Positions 6,634-11,910 are shown, counted from the first letter of the stretch. The stretch: 11,910 nucleotides of DNA from Lachnospiraceae bacterium (GCA_003520205.1 DOVG01000029.1:1-11910), one strand, 5' to 3'. Program-made: numbers and translations. Notes: generated from the letters alone by a model not told the origin.

Positions 6634-7002
6634 TTACTTCTTCTTGTTTGCAACTGTCTTCTTAGGTCCCTTACGAGTACGTGCATTGTTCTTTGTGTTC
6701 TGTCCACGTACAGGAAGACCCTTTCTGTGACGTATGCCGCGATAGCAACCTATCTCCTGCAGACGCTTGATATTAAGCGCTGTGTCACGTCTGAGATCAC
6801 CTTCAACCTCAAGCTGCTCGTTGATATAATCACTGATCTTTCTTACTTCATCATCTGTAAGATCCTTAACTCTGGTATCAAAGTCTACACCTGTCTCTGT
6901 TAAGATCTTCTGTGATGTAGGAAGTCCAATACCATAGATGTAAGTAAGACCAACCTCAACACGCTTGTCTCTAGGTAAATCTACACCTGAAATACGAGCC
7001 AT
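6634..7002 (-). CDS. rpsM: Small ribosomal subunit protein uS13
   Basis: uS13 sits in the head of the small subunit and forms bridges to 23S rRNA and L5, contacting P-site tRNA through its basic tail. The product is 122 residues. It begins MARISGVDLPRDKRVEVGLT, contains the helix-two-turn-helix core (YIYGIGL to about residue 60) and ends with RHRKGLPVRGQNTKNNARTR plus a lysine tail, all typical. I chose the ATG at 7002 because GGAGGT lies seven bases upstream. An upstream in-frame ATG at 7017 falls in the ribosome binding site and would add five atypical residues. It is the first gene of the alpha block and is preceded by a 289-base structured leader. Confidence 0.98.
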   Translation of the reverse strand: MARISGVDLPRDKRVEVGLTYIYGIGLPTSQKILTETGVDFDTRVKDLTDDEVRKISDYINEQLEVEGDLRRDTALNIKRLQEIGCYRGIRHRKGLPVRGQNTKNNARTRKGPKKTVANKKK

Positions 7003-7047
7003 TAATTCTACCTCCAAATTGATTTAACTAAAATGTTTCTTTCAGCC

Positions 7048-7102
7048 GCTCATATCGACTTTATCGATATGTATTTCACTGACATTAGACGCGTCAGTGA
7101 GC
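7048..7102 (-). promoter_or_regulatory. Possible three-way junction just before the rpsM ribosome binding site
   Basis: Two perfect hairpins are adjacent. TCACTGAC pairs with GTCAGTGA (7076-7083 with 7093-7100, nine-base loop). CATATCGA pairs with TCGATATG (7051-7058 with 7064-7071, five-base loop). A closing helix GCTCA/TGAGC (7098-7102 with 7048-7052) can form if each hairpin gives up its terminal pairs. The word GCGGCT is repeated directly on each side (minus strand, 7105-7100 and 7049-7044). The module ends about 32 bases before the GGAGGT of rpsM. Confidence 0.55.
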
Positions 7103-7150
7103 CGCGTTTTGTCCATACCTTTATAACCTATACAGGCAGATATGAATTTC

Positions 7151-7208
7151 CTACCTTACATCATTACAAATATATGTAGATACTCATATACATATAATAA
7201 CCAGGTAG
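7151..7208 (-). promoter_or_regulatory. Extended hairpin in the rpmJ-rpsM leader
   Basis: On the minus strand CTACCT (7208-7203) pairs with AGGTAG (7156-7151). Inside it TTA pairs with TAA, and TATATGTA (7196-7189) pairs with TACATATA (7178-7171) around a ten-base loop. The perfect outer and inner stems joined by internal loops suggest a conserved RNA structure rather than a terminator; no T-run follows. Confidence 0.5.
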
Positions 7209-7317
7209 CAAACGCACAAAACAAGGATAGTGCGATATCAGGTGGGCTAAACACCTTCCTTCGTACATCCTTCAAGAATCGTAATATATGATTATCCTTG
7301 ACGTTGTTTGTGCTTTG
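7209..7317 (-). promoter_or_regulatory. Long-range helix linking the rpmJ 3' end to the leader
   Basis: CAAGGATA, overlapping the last codons and stop of rpmJ (7300-7293), is complementary to TATCCTTG (7229-7222). The pairing continues after an internal loop with GCACAAA/TTTGTGC (7313-7307 with 7220-7214) and, past one bulge, CAAA/TTTG (7317-7314 with 7212-7209). That is 19 pairs in total. A ribosome finishing rpmJ would cover the upstream arm, so the helix could sense rpmJ translation (inference). A small internal hairpin AGGTG/CACCT lies within the enclosed 63 bases. Confidence 0.5.
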
Positions 7318-7405
7318 GATTTTCGCAGATCACAAGGATTCTGCCTTTTCTTTTAATGATTTTGCACTTGTCGCAAATCGGTTTAACTGATGCGCGTACC
7401 TTCAT
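7292..7405 (-). CDS. rpmJ: Large ribosomal subunit protein bL36, zinc-binding form
   Basis: bL36 is a 37-residue zinc-ribbon protein of the large subunit that stabilises 23S rRNA. The translation begins MKVRASVKPICDKCKIIKRK and ends NPKHKQRQG. The zinc ligands are C11, C14, C27 and H32 (C-X2-C-X12-C-X4-H), so this is the zinc-requiring form and not the cysteine-free paralog made under zinc starvation. The start is fixed by AGGAGAG just upstream of the ATG at 7405. A promoter candidate lies in the 78-base gap after infA. Its last codons take part in a long-range helix with the downstream leader. The gene is small but unmistakable. Confidence 0.98.
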   Translation of the reverse strand: MKVRASVKPICDKCKIIKRKGRILVICENPKHKQRQG

Positions 7406-7444
7406 TAAAATACTCTCCTTTCCAAAAGTGTCATGCAAAAATTG

Positions 7445-7473
7445 ATTGTATCATCTAATGCATTATATTGCAA
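7445..7473 (-). promoter_or_regulatory. Promoter candidate between infA and rpmJ
   Basis: Minus-strand TTGCAA (7473-7468), a 17-base spacer ending in TGA (extended -10), then TACAAT (7450-7445). The predicted start near 7438 gives a leader of about 33 bases before the rpmJ ATG. This would let rpmJ and the alpha block (rpsM to rplQ) be transcribed independently of the upstream spc genes. It is the best-looking internal promoter in the ribosomal cluster by eye. Confidence 0.6.
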
Positions 7474-7489
7474 GTAGTTTTTACTACTT
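7472..7489 (-). promoter_or_regulatory. Hairpin spanning the infA stop codon
   Basis: AAGTAGT and ACTACTT form a perfect seven-base-pair stem around AAAA. The infA TAG stop lies in the first arm. No T-run follows, so it is not a standard terminator; it overlaps the -35 of the downstream promoter candidate by two bases. It may stabilise the 3' end of the upstream message. Confidence 0.45.
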
Positions 7490-7702
7490 TGCTCTCCAAG
7501 TTATTCTTCCCTTCGAAAGATCATAAGGTGAAAGTACAACTGTTACCTTATCACCCGGAAGGATTTTTATATAGTTCATACGGAGCTTTCCGCTTATATG
7601 AGCGAGTATTTCGTGGCCATTCTCAAGTTCAACCTTAAACATGGCATTTGGAAGTTTCTCCAATACTACGCCTTCGCACTCTATTTCGTCAGCTTTGGAC
7701 AT
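7484..7702 (-). CDS. infA: Translation initiation factor IF-1
   Basis: IF-1 binds the A site of the small subunit during initiation and cooperates with IF-2 and IF-3. The product is 72 residues, exactly the family length, with an OB fold from KADEIECEGVVLEKLPNAMF through the HISGKLRMNYIKILPGDKV segment to SPYDLSKGRITWR. I chose the ATG at 7702 because AGGAG is seven bases upstream. An upstream in-frame ATG at 7756 would add 18 residues that overlap the end of adk and do not belong to the family. The gene follows adk by 16 bases. The map gene often seen between adk and infA in Firmicutes is missing here. Confidence 0.98.
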   Translation of the reverse strand: MSKADEIECEGVVLEKLPNAMFKVELENGHEILAHISGKLRMNYIKILPGDKVTVVLSPYDLSKGRITWRAK

Positions 7703-7709
7703 ATAGTTT

Positions 7710-7714
7710 CTCCT
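7710..7714 (-). promoter_or_regulatory. Ribosome binding site that fixes the infA start
   Basis: AGGAG on the minus strand, preceded by a run of adenines, seven bases before the ATG at 7702 and directly after the adk stop. It excludes the longer reading frame beginning at 7756. Confidence 0.8.
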
Positions 7715-7718
7715 TTTT

Positions 7719-8360
7719 TTATCCGAGAACCTTAACGATGTCTTCAAAAACATCATTTAAGTCTTTTGTACCATCTATGTTCTTAACTAATCCTTTTCCT
7801 TCATAATAATCTATGAGAGGCTGTGTCTGTTCATGATAAACTGAAAGACGGTTAAGAACTGTTTCAGGCTTATCATCATCTCTTTGAATAAGCTCGCTAC
7901 CGCAATTATCGCAAACGCCTTCTGTTTTAGGTGCATTGTACTTAACATGATATGTTGCTCCACATTTTACACAAGCACGTCTTCCAGACATTCTGTTTAC
8001 GATGTTCTCATCAGGTACATCAACATTGATAGCATAGTCAACTGATTCTCCAGCCTCTGCAAGAGCACTGTCAAGAGCCTCTGCCTGAGGAATAGTTCTT
8101 GGAAAACCATCAAGTACATAGCCGTTTTTTGCATCATCCTGATGTATTCTGTCTATTACAAGATCAACAACAAGTGAGTCAGGTACGAGTTCACCTTTAT
8201 CCATATATCCCTTTGCCTTTTTACCAAGCTCAGTTCCGTTCTTAATATTTGCACGGAATATATCGCCTGTTGAGATATGTGGGATATTATACTTACTGCA
8301 AATCATATCTGCCTGAGTACCTTTTCCGGCACCAGGAGCACCAAGCATTATTATCTTCAT
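7719..8360 (-). CDS. adk: Adenylate kinase with a four-cysteine zinc lid
   Basis: Adenylate kinase interconverts ATP, AMP and two ADP, balancing the adenylate pool. The product is 213 residues, a long-form bacterial enzyme. The P-loop is GAPGAGKGT (7-15). AMP-binding STGDIFR (30-36) and DGFPRT (84-89) are present. The LID domain carries a zinc site with C130, C133, C150 and C153, as in Gram-positive adenylate kinases. RLSVYHEQTQPLIDYY (171-186) is typical. AGGAG lies six bases before the ATG. The gene follows secY after a 64-base gap containing two hairpins and is followed closely by infA. The secY-adk order is conserved in Firmicutes. Confidence 0.99.
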   Translation of the reverse strand: MKIIMLGAPGAGKGTQADMICSKYNIPHISTGDIFRANIKNGTELGKKAKGYMDKGELVPDSLVVDLVIDRIHQDDAKNGYVLDGFPRTIPQAEALDSALAEAGESVDYAINVDVPDENIVNRMSGRRACVKCGATYHVKYNAPKTEGVCDNCGSELIQRDDDKPETVLNRLSVYHEQTQPLIDYYEGKGLVKNIDGTKDLNDVFEDIVKVLG

Positions 8361-8375
8361 ATGCTACTCCTTTCC

Positions 8376-8389
8376 TTGCTATAAAGCAA
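8376..8389 (-). promoter_or_regulatory. Short hairpin next to the adk ribosome binding site
   Basis: TTGCT and AGCAA form a five-base-pair stem with a TTAT loop on the minus strand, just before GGAAAGGAG of adk. It is weak alone but lies six bases from a stronger hairpin with the same loop. Confidence 0.35.
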
Positions 8390-8395
8390 ACGACA

Positions 8396-8417
8396 CCTTC
8401 CCCCATAAGAGGGAAGG
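8396..8417 (-). promoter_or_regulatory. GC-rich hairpin in the secY-adk gap
   Basis: On the minus strand CCTTCCCTC, loop TTAT, then GGGGGAAGG: nine pairs including one T-G wobble. It starts seven bases after the secY stop codon. The following bases (TGTCGTTTGC) are not a proper T-run, so a full terminator is doubtful. It may be an mRNA 3'-end stabiliser, a processing site or a weak attenuator. Confidence 0.5.
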
Positions 8418-8424
8418 CATTTAA

Positions 8425-9741
8425 TTATTTGCTAAGAAATGTATTATAGTTACGAACTACCATCTTAGATTCGATCTGCTTGATTGTCTCTATAATAACA
8501 CCACAGATAATGATGAGTGATGTTCCTCCGAAAGATACATCAGCGCTGAATCTTCCGTTAAAGAATATAGGAATCATAGCTACTATTATAAGACCAATAG
8601 CACCGATAACTACAATATAGTTAAGTATTCTGTTTAAATAATCCTGAGTAGACTTACCTGGTCTGATACCCGGAACAAATCCACCCTGCTTTTTAAGATT
8701 ATTAGCAATCTCCATAGGGTTGAATGAAATTGATGTATAGAAATAAGCAAAGAATATTACAAGTGCTATATATACAGCAAGTCCAATATATGCCCAAGGA
8801 TATCCAGGTCTGAACCAGTAATTTGAATTCAGTCCTTCAAAGATTCTTGCAACAACCTGACTCTTAATATTTACATTAAAGAGATTAGTTATGATTGAAG
8901 GTATCGACATAAGAGTTGAAGCAAAGATAATAGGCATAACATTTCCTGTGTTTACTTTAAGAGGAATATGTGATGACTGCCCACCAACAGATCTTCTTCC
9001 CTGTACCTTCTGAGCATACTGTACCGGAATCTTTCTGACTGCGTCATTAAGAAGAATGGTAAGTATTACAGTTACGATAACTACTGCAAGAATTATTACT
9101 ATTGCAAAGACCATCTTTACAGGATCCTTGCCCTTTACAAACATTTCATAAAGGTTTGCAAAATCATTAGGAATACGTGAAACGATGTTTATAAGGAGGA
9201 TGATGGAAACACCGTTTCCAACACCCTTTTCTGTAATTCTTTCACCGAGCCACATAATAAATGTACTTCCAGCTGTAAGTGTAAGCACGATAACTGCGAC
9301 AGACAGGAAATTATACTTATATAAAAGTCCTGAACGTCCGAAGCCAACAGCAAGACCTGTACCTTCGATAATTGCAAGTGCCACAGAAACTACTCTGGTA
9401 ATTGCATTTATCTTCTTTCTTCCATCCTCACCATCTTTCTGCATCTCCTCAAGTGCCGGAATAGCAATTGTAAGAAGCTGCATAATGATAGATGATGTAA
9501 TATAAGGAGTTACCGAAAGTGCAAATATAGACATCTGTGAAAATGATCCACCAGTAAATGAATCAAGAAGTGTATTTGCACTTCCCAAGTTATTTGCGAA
9601 GAAATTGCTTAGCTTAGCAGTATCTACTCCAGGAGTTGGAATAAGCGAACCAAGCCTTACAACTATTAAGATGCAAAATGTAAATATAAGTCCATTTCTT
9701 ATCTCTTTTACCTTGAAAGCATCTCTAATGGTTTTTAGCAT
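8425..9741 (-). CDS. secY: Preprotein translocase channel subunit SecY
   Basis: SecY forms the membrane channel through which SecA- and ribosome-driven proteins cross or enter the membrane, with SecE and SecG encoded elsewhere. The product is 438 residues, the usual size, with ten predicted membrane helices. Signatures visible are PTPGVD (35-40), SQMSIFALSVTPYITSSIIM (68-87), MWLGERITEKGVGNGVSIIL (163-182), the basic cytoplasmic loop with YAQKVQGRRSVGGQSSHIPL (242-261), and GGFVPGIRPGKST (353-365). The plug region follows helix 1 (about 40-75). GAGGTGAT precedes the ATG and lies within the end of rplO; only two bases separate the rplO stop and the secY start, so they are probably translationally coupled. 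Confidence 0.99.
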   Translation of the reverse strand: MLKTIRDAFKVKEIRNGLIFTFCILIVVRLGSLIPTPGVDTAKLSNFFANNLGSANTLLDSFTGGSFSQMSIFALSVTPYITSSIIMQLLTIAIPALEEMQKDGEDGRKKINAITRVVSVALAIIEGTGLAVGFGRSGLLYKYNFLSVAVIVLTLTAGSTFIMWLGERITEKGVGNGVSIILLINIVSRIPNDFANLYEMFVKGKDPVKMVFAIVIILAVVIVTVILTILLNDAVRKIPVQYAQKVQGRRSVGGQSSHIPLKVNTGNVMPIIFASTLMSIPSIITNLFNVNIKSQVVARIFEGLNSNYWFRPGYPWAYIGLAVYIALVIFFAYFYTSISFNPMEIANNLKKQGGFVPGIRPGKSTQDYLNRILNYIVVIGAIGLIIVAMIPIFFNGRFSADVSFGGTSLIIICGVIIETIKQIESKMVVRNYNTFLSK

Positions 9742-9743
9742 AA

Positions 9744-10184
9744 CTAGATCACCTCTACTTTACCGCCTGCAGCTTCAATCTTCTCAATAGCTGATTTACT
9801 TGCAGCATTAACCTTAACTGTAAGCTTCTTAGAAAGTTCTCCATTTCCTAATATCTTTATTCCGTCTCTTGAATTCTTAACAATTCCTGCCTCTTTAAGT
9901 GCCTCTGCAGTTACTTCAGCACCATCTTCAAATCTGTTAAGATCAGAAACATTTATTGCTACTATAAACTTTGTATTTCTGCATGTAAAGCCTCTCTTTG
10001 GAATACGTCTAAAGAGTGGCATCTGGCCTCCCTCGAAGCCAGGTCTTGGAGCTCCAGAACGTGCCTTCTGACCTTTATGTCCTTTACCTGCAGTCTTACC
10101 ATTTCCTGAACCATGACCACGACCACGTCTGAAGTCATCACGTGTTTTAGCTCCAGGATTTGGTGCAAGAGTTGATAATTCCAT
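9744..10184 (-). CDS. rplO: Large ribosomal subunit protein uL15
   Basis: uL15 is a late-assembly large-subunit protein with a long basic N-terminal extension threading the 23S rRNA. The product is 146 residues. The glycine- and basic-rich segment RGRGHGSGNGKTAGKGHKGQ (20-39) and FEGGQMPLFRRIPKRGF (51-67) are diagnostic. The N-terminus MELSTLAPNPGA corresponds to the usual MKLHELKPAEG. I chose the ATG at 10184 because AGGAGG lies eight bases upstream. An earlier in-frame ATG at 10208 would start inside rpmD, upstream of that site. The gene begins 13 bases after rpmD and ends two bases before secY. Confidence 0.98.
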   Translation of the reverse strand: MELSTLAPNPGAKTRDDFRRGRGHGSGNGKTAGKGHKGQKARSGAPRPGFEGGQMPLFRRIPKRGFTCRNTKFIVAINVSDLNRFEDGAEVTAEALKEAGIVKNSRDGIKILGNGELSKKLTVKVNAASKSAIEKIEAAGGKVEVI

Positions 10185-10192
10185 CTTCACGT

Positions 10193-10198
10193 CCTCCT
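10193..10198 (-). promoter_or_regulatory. Ribosome binding site that fixes the rplO start
   Basis: A full AGGAGG on the minus strand, eight bases before the ATG at 10184. Its first A is the last base of the rpmD TAA stop, so termination and re-initiation are adjacent. Confidence 0.85.
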
Positions 10199-10377
10199 TA
10201 CTCTTCAACCTTAAGTAAATAACTTACCTGATTTATCATACCTTTTGTAGCTGCATTATTTGGAAGCTCAACTGTCTTATGAAGCTTCTTTAATCCAAGA
10301 GCTTCAACAGTCTTCTTATGCTTTGGAATGCAGCCAATAGGTGATTTTACGAGTGTTACCTTTAATGTATCTGCCAT
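10198..10377 (-). CDS. rpmD: Large ribosomal subunit protein uL30
   Basis: uL30 is a small large-subunit protein near the 5S rRNA side. The product is 59 residues, the normal bacterial length: MADTLKVTLVKSPIGCIPKH, the conserved LGLKKLHKTVELPN segment (27-40), and a C-terminus ending in MINQVSYLLKVEE. I chose the ATG at 10377, nine bases after AGGAGG. A TTG two codons upstream is only three bases from that site and is less likely. It starts 13 bases after the rpsE stop, with the ribosome binding site overlapping that stop. It belongs to the conserved rpsE-rpmD-rplO run. Confidence 0.97.
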   Translation of the reverse strand: MADTLKVTLVKSPIGCIPKHKKTVEALGLKKLHKTVELPNNAATKGMINQVSYLLKVEE

Positions 10378-10386
10378 TTTCAATTA

Positions 10387-10392
10387 CCTCCT
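10387..10392 (-). promoter_or_regulatory. Ribosome binding site that fixes the rpmD start
   Basis: AGGAGG on the minus strand, overlapping the rpsE TAG stop. Spacing to the ATG at 10377 is nine bases, whereas the alternative TTG at 10383 would be only three bases away. Confidence 0.8.
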
Positions 10393-10900
10393 AGTTAAGA
10401 ATCTCAGCAACTGACTTACCACGAAGTCTTGCGATTTCTTCTGGATCCTGAATGGCCTTAAGTCCCTCGATTGTTGCAAGAACTACGTTCTGCTTATTGT
10501 TTGAACCAAGTGACTTTGTACGTATATTTCTATATCCTGCAAGTTCAAGCACGCTACGTGCCGGACCACCAGCGATGATACCAGTACCTTCAGGAGCAGA
10601 CTTCAGAAGTACTCTTGCGCTTCCGAACTCACCTGTATAACCGTAAGGTATACTTCCATTTTCATTAATTGGAACAGTTACAAGCTTCTTTATAGCATCT
10701 TCCTTAGCTTTTCTGATAGCTTCAGGAATTTCTGCAGCCTTACCAACGCCAGCTCCTACGTGTCCGTTACGATCACCAACAACTATTAAAGCTGAGAATC
10801 TCATATTACGTCCACCCTTAACAACCTTTGTTACACGCTTAATTGCAACAACGCTGTCAAAGAGTTCCATCTGGCTTACATCTATTTTTGTATGCTTCAT
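10391..10900 (-). CDS. rpsE: Small ribosomal subunit protein uS5
   Basis: uS5 lies at the mRNA entry side of the small subunit and affects decoding fidelity. The product is 169 residues, the usual length. The N-terminal double-stranded-RNA-binding-like domain includes VVAIKRVTKVVKGGRNMRFS (18-37) and VVGDRNGHVGAGVGKAAEIP, with the loop where spectinomycin-resistance changes occur in other bacteria; nothing there looks altered beyond normal variation. The C-terminal domain has GGPARSVLELAGYRNIRTKS and ends KSVAEILN. AGGAGG is seven bases before the ATG. The gene begins 15 bases after rplR. Confidence 0.99.
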   Translation of the reverse strand: MKHTKIDVSQMELFDSVVAIKRVTKVVKGGRNMRFSALIVVGDRNGHVGAGVGKAAEIPEAIRKAKEDAIKKLVTVPINENGSIPYGYTGEFGSARVLLKSAPEGTGIIAGGPARSVLELAGYRNIRTKSLGSNNKQNVVLATIEGLKAIQDPEEIARLRGKSVAEILN

Positions 10901-10915
10901 TATGTTTCCTCCTTA

Positions 10916-11284
10916 TTAGAATACGAGACCGGCTTCTCTAGCTGCATCAGCTAAAGCCTTGATCTTACCAGTGTAGATAAATCCACCTCTGTCAAATACA
11001 ACCTCTTTGATATTAGCTGCAAGAGCTCTCTCAGCAACGATCTTACCTACATACTCTGCTGCAGCCTTATCATTTGTCTTCTCTAATTCTGAAGAAACGC
11101 TTTTCTCAACCGTAGAAGCAGCAACTAAGGTCTTACCAACTGTATCGTCGATAATCTGAGCATATACATGATTATTGCTTCTATAAACAGCGAGTCTTGG
11201 TCTTTCAGCTGTTCCGCTGAAACGATTTCTAATCTTTAAATGCTTCTTCTGACGAATAACATTTCTTGATTCCTTATTAATCAT
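10916..11284 (-). CDS. rplR: Large ribosomal subunit protein uL18
   Basis: uL18 binds 5S rRNA and, with uL5, brings it to the large subunit. The product is 122 residues, the normal length. The basic N-terminal tail (MINKESRNVIRQKKHLKIRN) is followed by RFSGTAERPRLAVYRSNNHV, YAQIIDDTVGKTLVAASTVE and the C-terminal FDRGGFIYTGKIKALADAAR and EAGLVF, all diagnostic. The ribosome binding site GGCGGAG is weaker than elsewhere in the cluster but correctly spaced. It lies between rplF and rpsE with gaps of 17 and 15 bases. Confidence 0.99.
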   Translation of the reverse strand: MINKESRNVIRQKKHLKIRNRFSGTAERPRLAVYRSNNHVYAQIIDDTVGKTLVAASTVEKSVSSELEKTNDKAAAEYVGKIVAERALAANIKEVVFDRGGFIYTGKIKALADAAREAGLVF

Positions 11285-11301
11285 ATCACACTCCGCCTTT
11301 C

Positions 11302-11841
11302 CTACTTCTTACCAGTCTTACCGACTTTACGTCTGATTACTTCATAATCATACTTGATACCCTTGCCCTTATATGGCTCTGGAGCTCTTGTAGAACGTAT
11401 CTCTGCAGCATACTGTCCTACCTTCTCCTTATCGATACCAGATACGATAATCTTATTATCTTCTACCTTGGTTTCAAGTCCTTCCGGGTCCTCCATCTCT
11501 ACTGGATGTGAATATCCAAGGTTAAGCACGAGCTTCTTACCCTGCTTTGCAGCTCTGTAACCAACTCCGTTAACCTCAAGAGTTTTTGTATATCCGTCAG
11601 TAACACCAATTATCATGTTATTTAAAAGGGTTCTTGTAAGACCATGAAGAGCTCTGTTTCTCTTAAGATCATTTGGTCTAGAAACAGTTATTATATCTCC
11701 ATCCTGCTTAATCTCCATTTCTGGAGCAAGGGCACGACTAAGCTCACCCTTAGGACCCTTTACAGTCACCTTATTATTTTCTGCTATATCTACTGTAACA
11801 CCAGCAGGTACAGCGATAGGCATTTTACCAATTCGTGACAT
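11302..11841 (-). CDS. rplF: Large ribosomal subunit protein uL6
   Basis: uL6 is a two-domain protein near the factor-binding site of the large subunit. The product is 179 residues, the usual size. It starts MSRIGKMPIAVPAGVTVDIA and shows KVTVKGPKGELSR (24-36), the middle segment VNGVGYRAAKQGKKLVLNLG (90-109), and the diagnostic C-terminus RAPEPYKGKGIKYDYEVIRR followed by KVGKTGKK. AGGAGG lies nine bases before the ATG at 11841. It is the first complete gene of the window and would follow rpsH (S8), whose coding end is not visible in the 69 bases upstream. Confidence 0.99.
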   Translation of the reverse strand: MSRIGKMPIAVPAGVTVDIAENNKVTVKGPKGELSRALAPEMEIKQDGDIITVSRPNDLKRNRALHGLTRTLLNNMIIGVTDGYTKTLEVNGVGYRAAKQGKKLVLNLGYSHPVEMEDPEGLETKVEDNKIIVSGIDKEKVGQYAAEIRSTRAPEPYKGKGIKYDYEVIRRKVGKTGKK

Positions 11842-11910
11842 TTCGCCTTTCCTCCTATTTAAGTGATTAATAAGTTCATGCAGTTATCATCGCTGGACAA
11901 AAGGCTTAAG
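11842..11910 (-). promoter_or_regulatory. Intergenic stretch upstream of rplF with possible SD-masking helix
   Basis: These 69 bases contain no recognisable end of rpsH in any minus-strand frame, so the gap before rplF is longer than typical for this cluster. GCCTTTTGTCC (11905-11895, minus strand) is complementary to GGAGGAAAGGC (11855-11845) at ten of eleven positions, counting one T-G wobble, around a 39-base loop. The second arm contains most of the rplF AGGAGG. It may be a translation-control element, or chance. I see no convincing promoter. Confidence 0.4.

Larger units (their letters stand above)
7003..7291 (-). promoter_or_regulatory. Structured intercistronic leader between rpmJ and rpsM
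   Basis: This 289-base gap is far longer than the other gaps in the cluster (2-78 bases). I find no reading frame in it resembling a protein. It contains several strong inverted repeats in order: a long-range helix with the end of rpmJ (7209-7317), an extended hairpin (7151-7208), a possible three-way junction (7048-7102), and the rpsM ribosome binding site GGAGGT at 7015-7010. The arrangement suggests regulation of the rpsM-rpsK-rpsD-rpoA-rplQ block. The alpha operon of E. coli is repressed by S4 at the rpsM start, and S4 is encoded here. I do not recognise a named RNA family. Confidence 0.6.

Noticed and set aside
7191..7219. Possible promoter TTGTGC-17-TATATG inside the rpmJ-rpsM leader.
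   Set aside because: Only three and four positions match the consensus and the bases are already used in strong inverted repeats.
10185..10208. Longer rplO starting MKSKEDVK.
   Set aside because: It would begin inside rpmD and upstream of the AGGAGG site; the shorter start matches uL15 proteins.
10378..10383. TTG start for rpmD giving two extra residues.
   Set aside because: It lies only three bases from the AGGAGG site, while the ATG at 10377 has normal spacing and matches the family start.
1..11910. Mobile elements, CRISPR repeats, tRNA or rRNA genes, prophage or defence genes.
   Set aside because: No transposase, spaced repeats, cloverleaf or foreign-looking base composition was seen; the window is a conserved housekeeping cluster.

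Overview
The window is the tail of a large ribosomal-protein and translation gene cluster (the spc and alpha operon blocks) of a low-GC Gram-positive bacterium. Every gene I can support lies on the minus strand, so transcription runs from high to low coordinates. The gene order, the near-universal AGGAGG-type ribosome binding sites, the zinc-free S4, the long inserted form of L17 and the type III glutamine synthetase all point to Clostridia, most likely Lachnospiraceae (Butyrivibrio/Pseudobutyrivibrio-like). That placement is inference from family resemblance, not a search result.

Layout in the direction of transcription: rplF (L6), rplR (L18), rpsE (S5), rpmD (L30), rplO (L15), secY, adk, infA, then a good promoter candidate, rpmJ (L36), a structured 289-base intercistronic leader, rpsM (S13), rpsK (S11), rpsD (S4), rpoA, rplQ (L17) and a strong intrinsic terminator. 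Beyond the terminator come a two-domain energy-coupling-factor (ECF) transporter ATPase, the membrane component ecfT, truA, and finally the N-terminal 347 codons of a type III glutamine synthetase (glnN) with its own promoter. The gene for glnN runs off the left edge.

How the genes work together: the cluster supplies large- and small-subunit ribosomal proteins, initiation factor IF-1, the RNA polymerase alpha subunit and the SecY export channel, with adenylate kinase for nucleotide balance. The ECF module and the tRNA pseudouridine synthase TruA follow rplQ, as is usual in Firmicutes. Glutamine synthetase then occupies the place where rplM-rpsI often sit. The map gene, often found between adk and infA, is absent there.

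Most of the window is ordinary. Three parts deserve attention. First, the ECF ATPase is a fusion of two nucleotide-binding domains in which the second has lost its catalytic glutamate, Q-loop glutamine and H-loop histidine and stops at the H-loop position; the first has also lost its H-loop histidine and has an altered signature motif. Second, the rpmJ-rpsM interval holds several strong inverted repeats, including a long-range pairing with the 3' end of the rpmJ coding sequence and a possible three-way junction just before the rpsM ribosome binding site. It is a candidate autoregulatory leader. Third, the rplQ terminator overlaps the -35 element of a candidate promoter that would give the ECF operon an almost leaderless mRNA. 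No gene-free stretch exceeds 300 bases. I saw no tRNA, rRNA, CRISPR array or insertion sequence.
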